Assembly (NCBI GenBank): GCA_009705165.1
Contig: WLCU01000059.1
Coordinates: forward strand, 1-6,503
Length of the DNA: 6,503 nucleotides
Reading direction: 5' to 3'
DNA from: Actinomycetota bacterium
Lineage (GTDB): Bacteria; Actinomycetota; Actinomycetes; Nanopelagicales; Nanopelagicaceae
This document shows positions 1-6,503 of this stretch, in pieces. The notes below the pieces were generated by a model that saw only the letters and a program-made list of their open reading frames with translations, made no database searches and was not told where the DNA came from. The stretch's first letter is position 1, and each line of letters opens with the position of its first letter. The translations under genes and the position numbers were made by a program.

Positions 1-1446
1 GCTTTTGCCCAGCACGAATACGTAATTTCTGGATTCCTAGCCCTAACAATCTTGGCATTGGCATTGACCTACTTAACCAAGATTTCTATTCCGCTTAAGT
101 TTTTCATCACAGGAATCTTGTTGCTCACAGCTTTCGTAATTGGGCCAATTCTTTATACCGTGACGATGTCTGGTTTTAATTACAAGACCGGCAACATAAT
201 TTCAAAAGAAGAAGCCATAGTACAAATTAAGGCACGTGGTATCGAGGCAGATTCATCAGGAACTTCTTTTGATATCAAGTTGGGTACCTCTAACGGTCAA
301 GAAGCGATTTTGGTGTCAGATATAGCTAATGCAAAATACTTCATTTCAACTGCCGACTCACGTATTTCAGTAGCAAGTAACTCGGTAACGCTAAATGAGT
401 ATGGCGTAGCAATATCAGCACCGGATTTTGTATTGCTTACAGATGCGCAATTAGCTGGGGCCGATAAGTCTTATTCTAAAATTCATTTTGCCTATGAAGG
501 AAACTACTTCATTGCGCTAGAAGGTTTTGATGTCGGAATTGTTTCTCGTCAAGTGTTGGAATACGTTGCAGCAAGTGACGAGTTCAAAAATCTCGTAGAC
601 GGATCCACTTATCGAGATAATGGGCGTGGAAACTACGCTCTTGCCGATGATAAGGCAGCGATTCTTGAACCTGGATGGCGCGCACCAATTTGGTTTGAAA
701 ACTATTCAAAGATCTTGACTGATCCAAGAGTGCGCGAACCATTAGTTCGAGTCTTCATTTGGACCGTTGCATTTGCATTATTAACAGTTCTGACAACATT
801 TGCCCTTGGCCTTCTTTTGGCCTTAGCCCTTAATAAACCAATTCATGGCCGACGTATTTACCGTTCTATTTTGGTTCTACCTTATGCGATGCCTAGCGTT
901 ATGAGCATTCTTATTTGGGGTGGAATGTTTAATACTGAGTTTGGTGCAATAAATGCATTGCTTGGGACGAATATTGCATGGTTCTCTGATCCCAACTTTG
1001 CCCGCGTAGCCGTAATTTTAGTAAATCTCTGGCTGGGTTTTCCTTACTTCTACTTAATCTCTAGTGGGTCATTGCAAGCGATCCCAAGTGAACTTCTAGA
1101 AGCTGCAGCAATTGACGGCGCAAATCCTCGGCAGATATTTAGAAAGATCACTTTGCCGCTGTTATTGCAGATTCTCTCTCCGCTTTTGATTGCATCCTTT
1201 GCCTATAACTTTAATAACTTTAATTTGATTTACTTGCTTACAGGTGGCGGACCACGAAATGAATTAGATGGCGAAATTGCAGGAGCTACAGATATTTTGA
1301 TTAGCTATACCTACAAGATAGCTTTTGGAACCGGTACGCAAGATCTTGGACTTGCCAGCGCAATCTCACTGATTATCTTTGTTTTAGTTGCATCCATCTC
1401 ACTTTACGGATTACGTAAATCCAAAGTATTGGAGACCTTCGGATGA
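1..1446 (+). CDS. malF: Maltose/maltodextrin ABC transporter permease MalF (5' end cut by window)
   Basis: Inner-membrane subunit of a maltose/maltodextrin importer, pairing with MalG and an ATPase. The frame is open to base 1 with no stop, so the gene starts upstream. The first visible residues (FAQHEY) match the YAQGEY stretch near residue 36 of E. coli MalF (recalled sequence), so roughly 35 residues are missing. Visible segments, counted from base 1: membrane helices at about 8-25 and 33-54, a large extracytoplasmic domain at about 56-245 (the MalF P2 position), then helices at about 249-275, 287-307, 333-353, 387-409 and 449-470. The cytoplasmic EAA loop that docks the ATPase is clear (E367-A-A-A-I-D372-G373, then LP at 385-386). 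AWFSDPNFAR, NLWLGFPY and ASFAYNFNNF closely resemble E. coli MalF. The stop overlaps the malG start as ATGA. Substrate is inferred from the MalF resemblance and the amylase downstream. Confidence 0.93.
   Translation, partial: AFAQHEYVISGFLALTILALALTYLTKISIPLKFFITGILLLTAFVIGPILYTVTMSGFNYKTGNIISKEEAIVQIKARGIEADSSGTSFDIKLGTSNGQEAILVSDIANAKYFISTADSRISVASNSVTLNEYGVAISAPDFVLLTDAQLAGADKSYSKIHFAYEGNYFIALEGFDVGIVSRQVLEYVAASDEFKNLVDGSTYRDNGRGNYALADDKAAILEPGWRAPIWFENYSKILTDPRVREPLVRVFIWTVAFALLTVLTTFALGLLLALALNKPIHGRRIYRSILVLPYAMPSVMSILIWGGMFNTEFGAINALLGTNIAWFSDPNFARVAVILVNLWLGFPYFYLISSGSLQAIPSELLEAAAIDGANPRQIFRKITLPLLLQILSPLLIASFAYNFNNFNLIYLLTGGGPRNELDGEIAGATDILISYTYKIAFGTGTQDLGLASAISLIIFVLVASISLYGLRKSKVLETFG
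1431..1434 (+). promoter_or_regulatory. Ribosome binding site of malG
   Basis: GGAG lies 8 nt before the ATG at 1443, inside the last codons of malF. The spacing is normal for a Shine-Dalgarno site and supports the ATG that overlaps the malF stop as ATGA. Confidence 0.6.
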
Positions 1447-2294
1447 AAAAATGGTTAAGACAGGATTCATGGCGACACGTCATTGCCTTTGCAATCTGCC
1501 TTTTTTCACTTTTCCCACTTTATTTAGTGGTGATTTCATCGTTTAATTCTTCAGGCAGCTTGCAATTAACTTCATTTATTCCACAAGAGATTTCATTTAA
1601 GAATTACCAATTACTTTTTAACAACCCAACAATCCCGTATTTAACTTGGGTTAAGAACTCACTGGTTATTGCCGGTGCGGTTGCGATTTTGTCAGTGATG
1701 ATTGGCTCTGCATCAGCTTTTGCCTTTAGTCGTTTAGCGTTTAAGGGCCGAAAGACCGGAATCCAACTCTTGCTTTTGGTGCAGATGTTTCCTGCAATTC
1801 TGGCGATATCTGCCGTTTACGTAATCATGGAGCGCGTTTATACCTTTGCTCCTGCGATCGGCTTAGGAACTAGGCCCGGACTGTTGCTTGTCTATTTAGG
1901 CGGAGCAATGGGCGTAAATATCTGGCTGCTTAAAGGTTTCGTGGATTCGATTCCTGCTGAGTTAGATGAGGCAGCAAAGATAGATGGCGCATCTGAAGTT
2001 CAAACATTTTGGCTAATTTTCGTGCCTTTAGCTTCGCCCGTTCTGGCCGTAGTCGCCCTCTTAAGTTTTATCGGAACGTTTAATGAGTTTATTTTGGCGC
2101 GATTGTTCCTCGTGGACATGGAAAATCGAACTGTTGCTGTTGGCCTACAACAATTTATTGGCGGACAGTACTCACAAAATTGGGGACCTTTCGCAGCTGG
2201 CTCAATTCTTGCATCTGTCCCAATCGTGATTATTTTCCTTTCACTCCAAAAATATATTGTGAGTGGACTTACTGCAGGATCGGTAAAGGGTTAA
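1443..2294 (+). CDS. malG: Maltose/maltodextrin ABC transporter permease MalG
   Basis: Second membrane subunit of the maltodextrin importer, forming a heterodimer with MalF. The 283-residue product is close to the length of E. coli MalG (296). Six hydrophobic helices are visible at about 11-33, 70-95, 108-130, 146-165, 197-218 and 256-274. The EAA loop between helices 4 and 5 is intact (E176-A-A-K-I-D181-G182, P195). Two stretches strongly recall MalG: QMFPAIL near 114-120 and the C-terminal GLTAGSVKG (E. coli ends GLTAGGVKG, a tail known to reach toward the ATPase interface). The start overlaps the malF stop by 4 bp and has a GGAG site 8 nt upstream, so the pair is translationally coupled. 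The stop overlaps the amylase start. No odd residues or frameshift seen. Confidence 0.94.
   Translation: MKKWLRQDSWRHVIAFAICLFSLFPLYLVVISSFNSSGSLQLTSFIPQEISFKNYQLLFNNPTIPYLTWVKNSLVIAGAVAILSVMIGSASAFAFSRLAFKGRKTGIQLLLLVQMFPAILAISAVYVIMERVYTFAPAIGLGTRPGLLLVYLGGAMGVNIWLLKGFVDSIPAELDEAAKIDGASEVQTFWLIFVPLASPVLAVVALLSFIGTFNEFILARLFLVDMENRTVAVGLQQFIGGQYSQNWGPFAAGSILASVPIVIIFLSLQKYIVSGLTAGSVKG
2285..2290 (+). promoter_or_regulatory. Weak, close-set ribosome binding sequence of the amylase gene
   Basis: AAAGGG sits only 3 nt before the ATG at 2294, which is closer than usual. With the TAATG stop/start overlap this points to reinitiation by ribosomes finishing malG rather than strong independent loading. 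It also favours 2294 as the start. Confidence 0.35.
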
Positions 2295-4249
2295 TGCTTA
2301 GAAGAAGCTTGATTCTTATCGCTTCTTCACTGTGTTTAATTCTTACAACAAATTCTTTTGCAGCAGCGCCAACTTCTGATTCAGTCAAAGTTGGTCTGTC
2401 CAAGGATTTAATTTATTTTGTATTTCCCGATCGCTATCTCAACGGTGATACAACTAATGATTCATATCCCGGGTTTGATCCCAGAAGTACCGCCTTTTTC
2501 CATGGTGGAGATTTAAAAGGTCTAACTGGATCCTGCAGCGAAGGTGATAATGGCTTGGCCCGGATCAAGAAGTTAGGTTTTACTGCCGTTTGGGTTACAC
2601 CATTAGTTGTGCAACAAAAACCCACACCAAACGGTGCCGGCTATCACGGTTATTGGGGTGTTGACTTCCTAAACGTTGATCCACATCTGGGCACCAAAGC
2701 GGACATGGTTGCATTTGCGCAATGTGCCAAGAAGTTAAATTTAAAGTTGATTCTAGATGTAGTCACAAATCACACCGGTGACGTAATTTCCTATAACGAT
2801 CGAACTGCTTACATTTCAAGTGATTTAACAAATGCCAAGAATCCTTCCTGGCTCAATGAATTGAGCAATTATCACAACGTTGGAAGCATGAGTAATTGTT
2901 GGGGTGAAGGCTCATGTACGCAGATCGGTGATTTCTACGGACTTGATGACCTCGCAACCGAAAAAGCAGTTGTATATAACGGTTGGGCCGATGTTTATGG
3001 GCAGTGGATTAAGGATTACGGAATCGCAGGTTTTCGTGTTGATACGGCAAGACATGTCGACGATAACTTCTTTACGAATTGGTCACCGCAGATTAATGCG
3101 AGTGCAAAATCTGTAGGTATCGATAATTTTACGGTTTTTGGTGAAGTTTATGATGCAAATCCAATTAACTTAATGAATTTCGTCCGCCGAAATAAAATCC
3201 AGACGGTCTTAGATTTTCCTTTCCAGCGCTCTGCAACCGAGTTTGCATCAGGATATTCCGATGCAAATGTTATTGAAAACTTATTTGCCTACGATGATCT
3301 TTATACAAGTGCAACTTCAGATGCAAGCAATTTAGTTACTTTTCTGGGTAATCACGATATGGGTCGCGCGGGAATGATAATTGAATCGAAGCGCATCAAT
3401 AAAGCCAATGAACTCTTGCCACGCACTTTGCTTGCACATGCACTTATGTATTTAACAAGAGGAATACCTACTGTCTATTATGGCGATGAAGTTGGAATGA
3501 CCGGAAGTGGCAATGGCTCAGATCAGTTAGCGCGCCAGGATATGTTTTCGACAAAAGTAAGCACCTGGAAAACTGAGCTGCGCATTGGAAGCAAACCAAT
3601 TGGAACCGGGGATTCTTTTTCAGTAACAGATAGCCATCCAATTGCTAAATATCTAAAAACCTTATCAAATCTGCGTTCCACAAATCCAGGCTTAAATAAC
3701 GCAATGATGCGAGTCCGTTATGCCAAGGATGCGCTTTTAGTTATTTCCAAAAAAGATAGCACCGAAAATCGTGAATTCTTAGTTGCCTTTAATAACTCAA
3801 CTAAACCCGTTAAGGCAACTATCTCTACCGCAACATCAACTGGGGGATGGAAAACTCTGCTTGGTAAAGTGTCTATGAGCAATAAAAAGGAAGTCGTAAC
3901 AATCAACGTTCCGGCCCTATCAACTGTAGTTTTAAAGGCCAACAAAGGCATAGATCAAAGTGATGTCAAAGTTGGTAAAATAACTTCAGCGATGGACTTC
4001 TTAACTGGTTATTACGAAACCAAGGCTTCGGTAACTTCAAAAGACTTACTCAGTGTTAGTTTTTTTGCCAGAAAGAACGCAAATGAGAGCTGGATTTCAT
4101 TAGGAACCGATACCAGCGCACCATTTAGCATTTATATAGATCCACTTGAATACGCCGGAAGCACGCTGGAATTGCGGGCACAGGCTTCAAACTCGAAGGG
4201 GGTTACCTATGAGTTACCGCATACAACCGTCACCATTGCCGCACCATGA
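2294..4249 (+). CDS. Secreted GH13 alpha-amylase-family glycoside hydrolase with C-terminal Ig-like domain
   Basis: Probably an extracellular endo-acting enzyme on starch or other alpha-1,4-glucans, feeding maltooligosaccharides to the transporter encoded just upstream. The 651-residue product opens with a Sec signal peptide: MLRRS, a hydrophobic core to about residue 19, then an SFA-A or FAA-A cleavage site near 23-25. The GH13 barrel spans about 35-450 and all four classical regions are present: DVVTNH (D155, N159, H160), GFRVDTARH (R248, nucleophile D250, H254), FGEV (acid/base E284) and GNHD (H354, D355). YHGYW at 117-121 also fits the family. A beta-rich domain follows (about 465-550), then an Ig-like module (about 560-648). 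Cysteines 81, 144, 202 and 208 could form disulfides; C202/C208 are the most likely pair. The start at 2294 (TAATG with the malG stop) is chosen because the signal peptide begins there. No cell-wall anchor is visible. The exact GH13 subfamily and product specificity cannot be read. Confidence 0.93.
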   Translation: MLRRSLILIASSLCLILTTNSFAAAPTSDSVKVGLSKDLIYFVFPDRYLNGDTTNDSYPGFDPRSTAFFHGGDLKGLTGSCSEGDNGLARIKKLGFTAVWVTPLVVQQKPTPNGAGYHGYWGVDFLNVDPHLGTKADMVAFAQCAKKLNLKLILDVVTNHTGDVISYNDRTAYISSDLTNAKNPSWLNELSNYHNVGSMSNCWGEGSCTQIGDFYGLDDLATEKAVVYNGWADVYGQWIKDYGIAGFRVDTARHVDDNFFTNWSPQINASAKSVGIDNFTVFGEVYDANPINLMNFVRRNKIQTVLDFPFQRSATEFASGYSDANVIENLFAYDDLYTSATSDASNLVTFLGNHDMGRAGMIIESKRINKANELLPRTLLAHALMYLTRGIPTVYYGDEVGMTGSGNGSDQLARQDMFSTKVSTWKTELRIGSKPIGTGDSFSVTDSHPIAKYLKTLSNLRSTNPGLNNAMMRVRYAKDALLVISKKDSTENREFLVAFNNSTKPVKATISTATSTGGWKTLLGKVSMSNKKEVVTINVPALSTVVLKANKGIDQSDVKVGKITSAMDFLTGYYETKASVTSKDLLSVSFFARKNANESWISLGTDTSAPFSIYIDPLEYAGSTLELRAQASNSKGVTYELPHTTVTIAAP

Positions 4250-4270
4250 ATGTAATGTGGATTTGGGAAG

Positions 4271-5080
4271 TTAAGAACTAAGCCAAAATCGCATAGGTTG
4301 ATCTAGATATTTTGCCCAAGAGCGCTCATTGTGACCGCTTCGCTCATAGATTTTGCTAGCAAAATCATGTGGCAAATATCCGCGTTTATGCATCAACTCA
4401 TCCGCTAAGTCTTGAAAAGGTTGGTAATTTGAATCTAAACCTTTTGTGCCTCGGCTCATCCAAATCTTATGTGAACCTGGCGCAGGAAGTGATGCAATGG
4501 ATTTTTCAACTAATTCATTACCGCCAAATGGCCAGTGTGGAGAAAGTGCAAGCGCTGTGGAAAATTTCTCTGGCAACTGAGCAACGGCATACAACGTTGC
4601 TAATCCGCCCATAGATGAACCAATCATGGCAGTGTTACTGGCGGGAATTCCTGGAGCAATTGCGGCAACGTATTGATTAAAAATAGTAGCTAAGTATTTA
4701 TCGCCATGTAATTTGGTTGAATCAAAAACATCGGCAAACTCTTTTTGAACTGCAATTCCTTCGCGGAAATATTTCTCTGGTACCAAGTCACGGCCACGGC
4801 CCCAAGGATTTTCCTTAGAACTGCTGTGCCACACCGCGATAATCGCAGGAGGATTAAGACCAAGTTCTCGACTTACTCGATGTGCTGATTGAGCCATTTT
4901 CCACGTTTGCCCACGATGTGTTGAAGTACGTCCATCAAAAACGTTTTGACCATCATGGGCGATTAATAAGTGTGTAGCAGGCTCTTTTGGTAGCCAGTAA
5001 TCAACAAAGCGAGCATCGAAGTCAACGCGCTTAACTTCGCCAGCAACGCCGCGGATTTGGAAGCGCTTAATCTCTTTCAT
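4271..5080 (-). CDS. Putative esterase-family alpha/beta-hydrolase (Fes/EsterD-like), cytoplasmic
   Basis: A 269-residue alpha/beta-hydrolase of the 'putative esterase' family (PF00756-type, which includes enterochelin esterase, esterase D and YieL-like proteins). Evidence seen: HDGQNVFD at 42-49, the conserved family motif near the oxyanion hole; the nucleophile elbow GSSMGG at 154-159 with Ser156 as nucleophile; a C-terminal SGHNERSW with His250 as catalytic histidine. Asp216 or a nearby acidic residue may complete the triad. There is no signal peptide or membrane segment, so it should act in the cytoplasm. The ATG at 5080 is the first start after an in-frame stop at 5110-5108. No Shine-Dalgarno sequence precedes it, which suggests a leaderless message. 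It converges with the amylase (21-bp gap) and diverges from the photolyase (17-bp gap), so it is probably not part of the maltose operon. The substrate is unknown. Confidence 0.85.
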   Translation of the reverse strand: MKEIKRFQIRGVAGEVKRVDFDARFVDYWLPKEPATHLLIAHDGQNVFDGRTSTHRGQTWKMAQSAHRVSRELGLNPPAIIAVWHSSSKENPWGRGRDLVPEKYFREGIAVQKEFADVFDSTKLHGDKYLATIFNQYVAAIAPGIPASNTAMIGSSMGGLATLYAVAQLPEKFSTALALSPHWPFGGNELVEKSIASLPAPGSHKIWMSRGTKGLDSNYQPFQDLADELMHKRGYLPHDFASKIYERSGHNERSWAKYLDQPMRFWLSS

Positions 5081-5085
5081 ACTGG

Positions 5086-5091
5086 TTAAAT
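5086..5091 (+). promoter_or_regulatory. Candidate -10 element for leaderless photolyase transcript
   Basis: TTAAAT matches 4 of 6 positions of the TATAAT consensus and ends 6 nt before the photolyase ATG. A transcript starting at or next to that ATG would be leaderless, consistent with the missing Shine-Dalgarno sequence. No convincing -35 box is seen. This is inference from position and composition only. Confidence 0.3.
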
Positions 5092-5094
5092 CTA
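5089..5094 (-). promoter_or_regulatory. Candidate -10 element for leaderless esterase transcript
   Basis: On the minus strand this reads TAGATT, which fits the TANNNT pattern, and it ends 8 nt before the esterase ATG. It shares three bases with the opposing candidate -10 of the photolyase. No good -35 box is visible. Tentative. Confidence 0.3.
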
Positions 5095-5097
5095 CCC

Positions 5098-6468
5098 ATG
5101 TCCTCGCCTAAACGAAGCATTATGTGGTTTCGTCGAGACCTTCGAATTGGCGATAACCCCGCACTATTGGCGGCAATCGAAGCGGGCGATGAGATAGTTC
5201 CAGTTTTTATTTTGGATAAAAAACTTATTGAAATAACAGGAAGCAAGCGATTGGCATATCTTGCACAATCACTTCATTCCCTTGATGAATCACTAGGTAA
5301 TTCTTTGCATGTGATGGTTGGAGATCAGGTCGAGGTACTCAATGATTTGATGAAGCGATATGGCGCAACATCAGTGCATATTTCAACTGAGTTTGAACCT
5401 TATGGTGCAGCGCGAGATGTGCGGGTTGAAGCTGCAGGAATACCGCTGGTTCGTACCGGAAGTCCATATGCAGTTGCACCAGGACGCGTATTAAAGCCAA
5501 GTGATGCAACGCCTTACAAGGTCTATACGCCTTTTTACCGTGCTTGGTGTGTTCATGGTTGGCGCAAACCAGCAGAGACCCCAAAAAAGATTAACGCAGT
5601 CAAACCACTAGAGAGTGATCGCAACTTTCCAGAATGGCAAATGCCAACAGATGCCTCTGTGACTATTGCCGGTGAAAAAGCAGCGTTAACCCGTTGGAAG
5701 TTATTTCAAAAGAGTGGTCTTGATTCATATGATGAAGGACGTAATCTGGCCGGCATAGATGGCACTAGTAAGTTAAGCGCGCATTTAAAGTGGGGCGAAA
5801 TTCATCCGCGCACATTGTTGGCAGAGCTAGGTGATAGCAAAGCCCACGATACTTTTCGTAAAGAGATTGCTTGGCGTGAGTTTTATGCCGATGTACTTTT
5901 TAATAATCCGCATACAGATAAAGATTATTACTCCGCCAGGTTTGCCGAGATGCGTTATGACAAGCCTGATGCAAAGTTTGATGCGTGGAAGCAAGGCAAA
6001 ACCGGTTACCCATTTGTGGATGCGGCTATGCGTCAGCTCATCAAGGAAGGGTGGATGCATAACCGCACGCGCATGGTTGTTGCATCATTTCTAGTTAAAG
6101 ATCTTCACCTTGAATGGCAGTTAGGTGCCGAATTCTTCGAGCACCACCTTGTTGATTTCGACGTAGCCTCAAATGCGCATGGTTGGCAGTGGACTGCTGG
6201 ATCAGGCACGGATGCTTCACCGTATTACCGCGTCTTTAATCCCATCGAACAAGGCAAGCGTTTTGATGAAAATGGCGATTACATTCGAAAGTATGTTCCC
6301 GAACTTGCACATTTAAGCGCTGCTGAAATCCACGAACCCTGGTTGTTTTTAGATGGATACAGCAAGGGTTACCCAGAGCGAATTGTTGATCACGCAGTTG
6401 AAAGGTTGGAATCCCTAGCTCGTTTGCAGGAGATTAAAGCCGACAAACCCCAAGACCCTCGCGTTTAG
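5098..6468 (+). CDS. phr: Deoxyribodipyrimidine (CPD) photolyase, class I
   Basis: Light-driven repair enzyme that splits UV-made cyclobutane pyrimidine dimers using reduced FAD. The 456 residues are normal for the family (E. coli PhrB is 472). The N-terminal antenna-domain signature is WFRRDLRIGDNPAL at 10-23. The FAD/DNA-binding domain runs from about 190 to 445. Residues matching E. coli CPD contacts are present: E256 and W259 (KEIAWREF), N322 and M326 (MHNRTRM), W365 (second Trp of GWQW). N359 in DVASN matches the Asn beside flavin N5. These favour CPD over 6-4 activity. Of the electron-transfer Trp triad, W363 and W340 are kept, but the outer position is Tyr287. The antenna cofactor cannot be read. 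The ATG at 5098 is the first start after an in-frame stop at 5068-5070 and has no Shine-Dalgarno sequence. The 3' end overlaps an opposing GGDEF gene by 35 bp. Confidence 0.96.
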   Translation: MSSPKRSIMWFRRDLRIGDNPALLAAIEAGDEIVPVFILDKKLIEITGSKRLAYLAQSLHSLDESLGNSLHVMVGDQVEVLNDLMKRYGATSVHISTEFEPYGAARDVRVEAAGIPLVRTGSPYAVAPGRVLKPSDATPYKVYTPFYRAWCVHGWRKPAETPKKINAVKPLESDRNFPEWQMPTDASVTIAGEKAALTRWKLFQKSGLDSYDEGRNLAGIDGTSKLSAHLKWGEIHPRTLLAELGDSKAHDTFRKEIAWREFYADVLFNNPHTDKDYYSARFAEMRYDKPDAKFDAWKQGKTGYPFVDAAMRQLIKEGWMHNRTRMVVASFLVKDLHLEWQLGAEFFEHHLVDFDVASNAHGWQWTAGSGTDASPYYRVFNPIEQGKRFDENGDYIRKYVPELAHLSAAEIHEPWLFLDGYSKGYPERIVDHAVERLESLARLQEIKADKPQDPRV

Positions 6469-6503
6469 CTCGATACATCGCATCATCTGCTCGGCGCAAT
6501 AAA
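6434..6503 (-). CDS. C-terminal end of a GGDEF-domain protein (probable diguanylate cyclase), partial
   Basis: Reading leftward from base 6502, the frame gives 22 codons, LLRRADDAMYRAKREGLG followed by VCRL, then a TAA stop at 6436-6434. ADDAMYRAKREG is the typical end of GGDEF domains, whose consensus is roughly ADxAMYxAKxxGRN. Such proteins make the second messenger cyclic di-GMP, but the catalytic GG(D/E)EF motif lies outside the window, so activity cannot be judged. The N-terminal sensor part and start are also outside. The gene runs tail to tail with the photolyase and shares 35 bp with its 3' end, so its last 11 codons (stop excluded) and the photolyase C-terminus are read from the same bases. 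The motif match is strong for so short a fragment. Confidence 0.85.
   Translation of the reverse strand, partial: LLRRADDAMYRAKREGLGVCRL

Noticed and set aside
52..54. TTG as the start codon of the first permease
   Set aside because: The frame is open back to base 1, and the residues before it (FAQHEY and the start of a helix) match the MalF family. The true start lies outside the window.
2180..2293. In-frame ATG at 2180 that would extend the amylase by 38 residues
   Set aside because: The extension lies inside malG in another frame, is rich in Cys, Trp and Tyr with no family match, and would bury the clear Sec signal peptide that begins at 2294.
2324..2340. Possible lipoprotein signal at the amylase N-terminus (Cys14)
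   Set aside because: The residues before Cys14 (ASSL) do not make a proper lipobox, the hydrophobic core continues past the Cys, and a good signal peptidase I site follows near residues 23-25.
2434..3951. Short open frames within the amylase gene (2434-2625 minus, 2904-3116 plus, 3718-3951 minus)
   Set aside because: All lie under GH13 coding sequence whose motifs fix the true frame. None has a plausible start signal or a recognisable product.
4369..4614. Plus-strand open frame of 81 codons inside the esterase gene
   Set aside because: It is antisense to the conserved GSSMGG-containing hydrolase and its product resembles no family I know.
5827..6094. Overlapping open frames on both strands inside the photolyase gene (also 5339-5584, minus)
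   Set aside because: They lie wholly within a strongly conserved photolyase coding region, have no recognisable motif and no start signals. They are by-products of the real frame.

Overview
The window fits a low-GC (by eye a little above 40 %), compact bacterial genome. The gene content (maltose transporter, secreted GH13 amylase, CPD photolyase, GGDEF protein), the very short intergenic gaps and the lack of Shine-Dalgarno sequences at one divergent gene pair suggest a streamlined freshwater actinobacterium of the acI / Nanopelagicales type. That assignment is inference from composition and style. No rRNA or other marker gene is present to prove it.

Layout. Bases 1-4249 (+ strand) hold a tightly packed maltose / maltodextrin cluster: the 3' part of a MalF-type permease, cut by the window edge; a complete MalG-type permease overlapping it by ATGA; and a secreted GH13 alpha-amylase-family enzyme whose start overlaps the malG stop as TAATG. 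The enzyme would cut alpha-glucans outside the cell and the transporter would import the maltooligosaccharides. The binding protein (MalE) and the ATPase (MalK) are not in the window. MalE is probably just upstream.

Bases 4271-5080 (- strand) encode a cytoplasmic alpha/beta-hydrolase of the putative-esterase (Fes/EsterD-like) family, convergent with the amylase. Only 17 bp from its start, on the + strand, begins a class I CPD photolyase (5098-6468). Both starts are the first possible ones after in-frame stops and neither has a Shine-Dalgarno sequence, so both genes may be read from leaderless, overlapping promoters. At the right edge the minus strand carries the last 22 codons of a GGDEF-domain protein (probable diguanylate cyclase), which overlaps the photolyase 3' end by 35 bp.

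I see no tRNA, rRNA, CRISPR array, insertion sequence, integrase or convincing hairpin terminator. No stretch longer than 300 bases lacks a gene. I did not find a clearly new biological system. The points most worth a second look are the hidden GGDEF tail, the Tyr at the outer position of the photolyase Trp triad, and the 17-bp divergent spacer.
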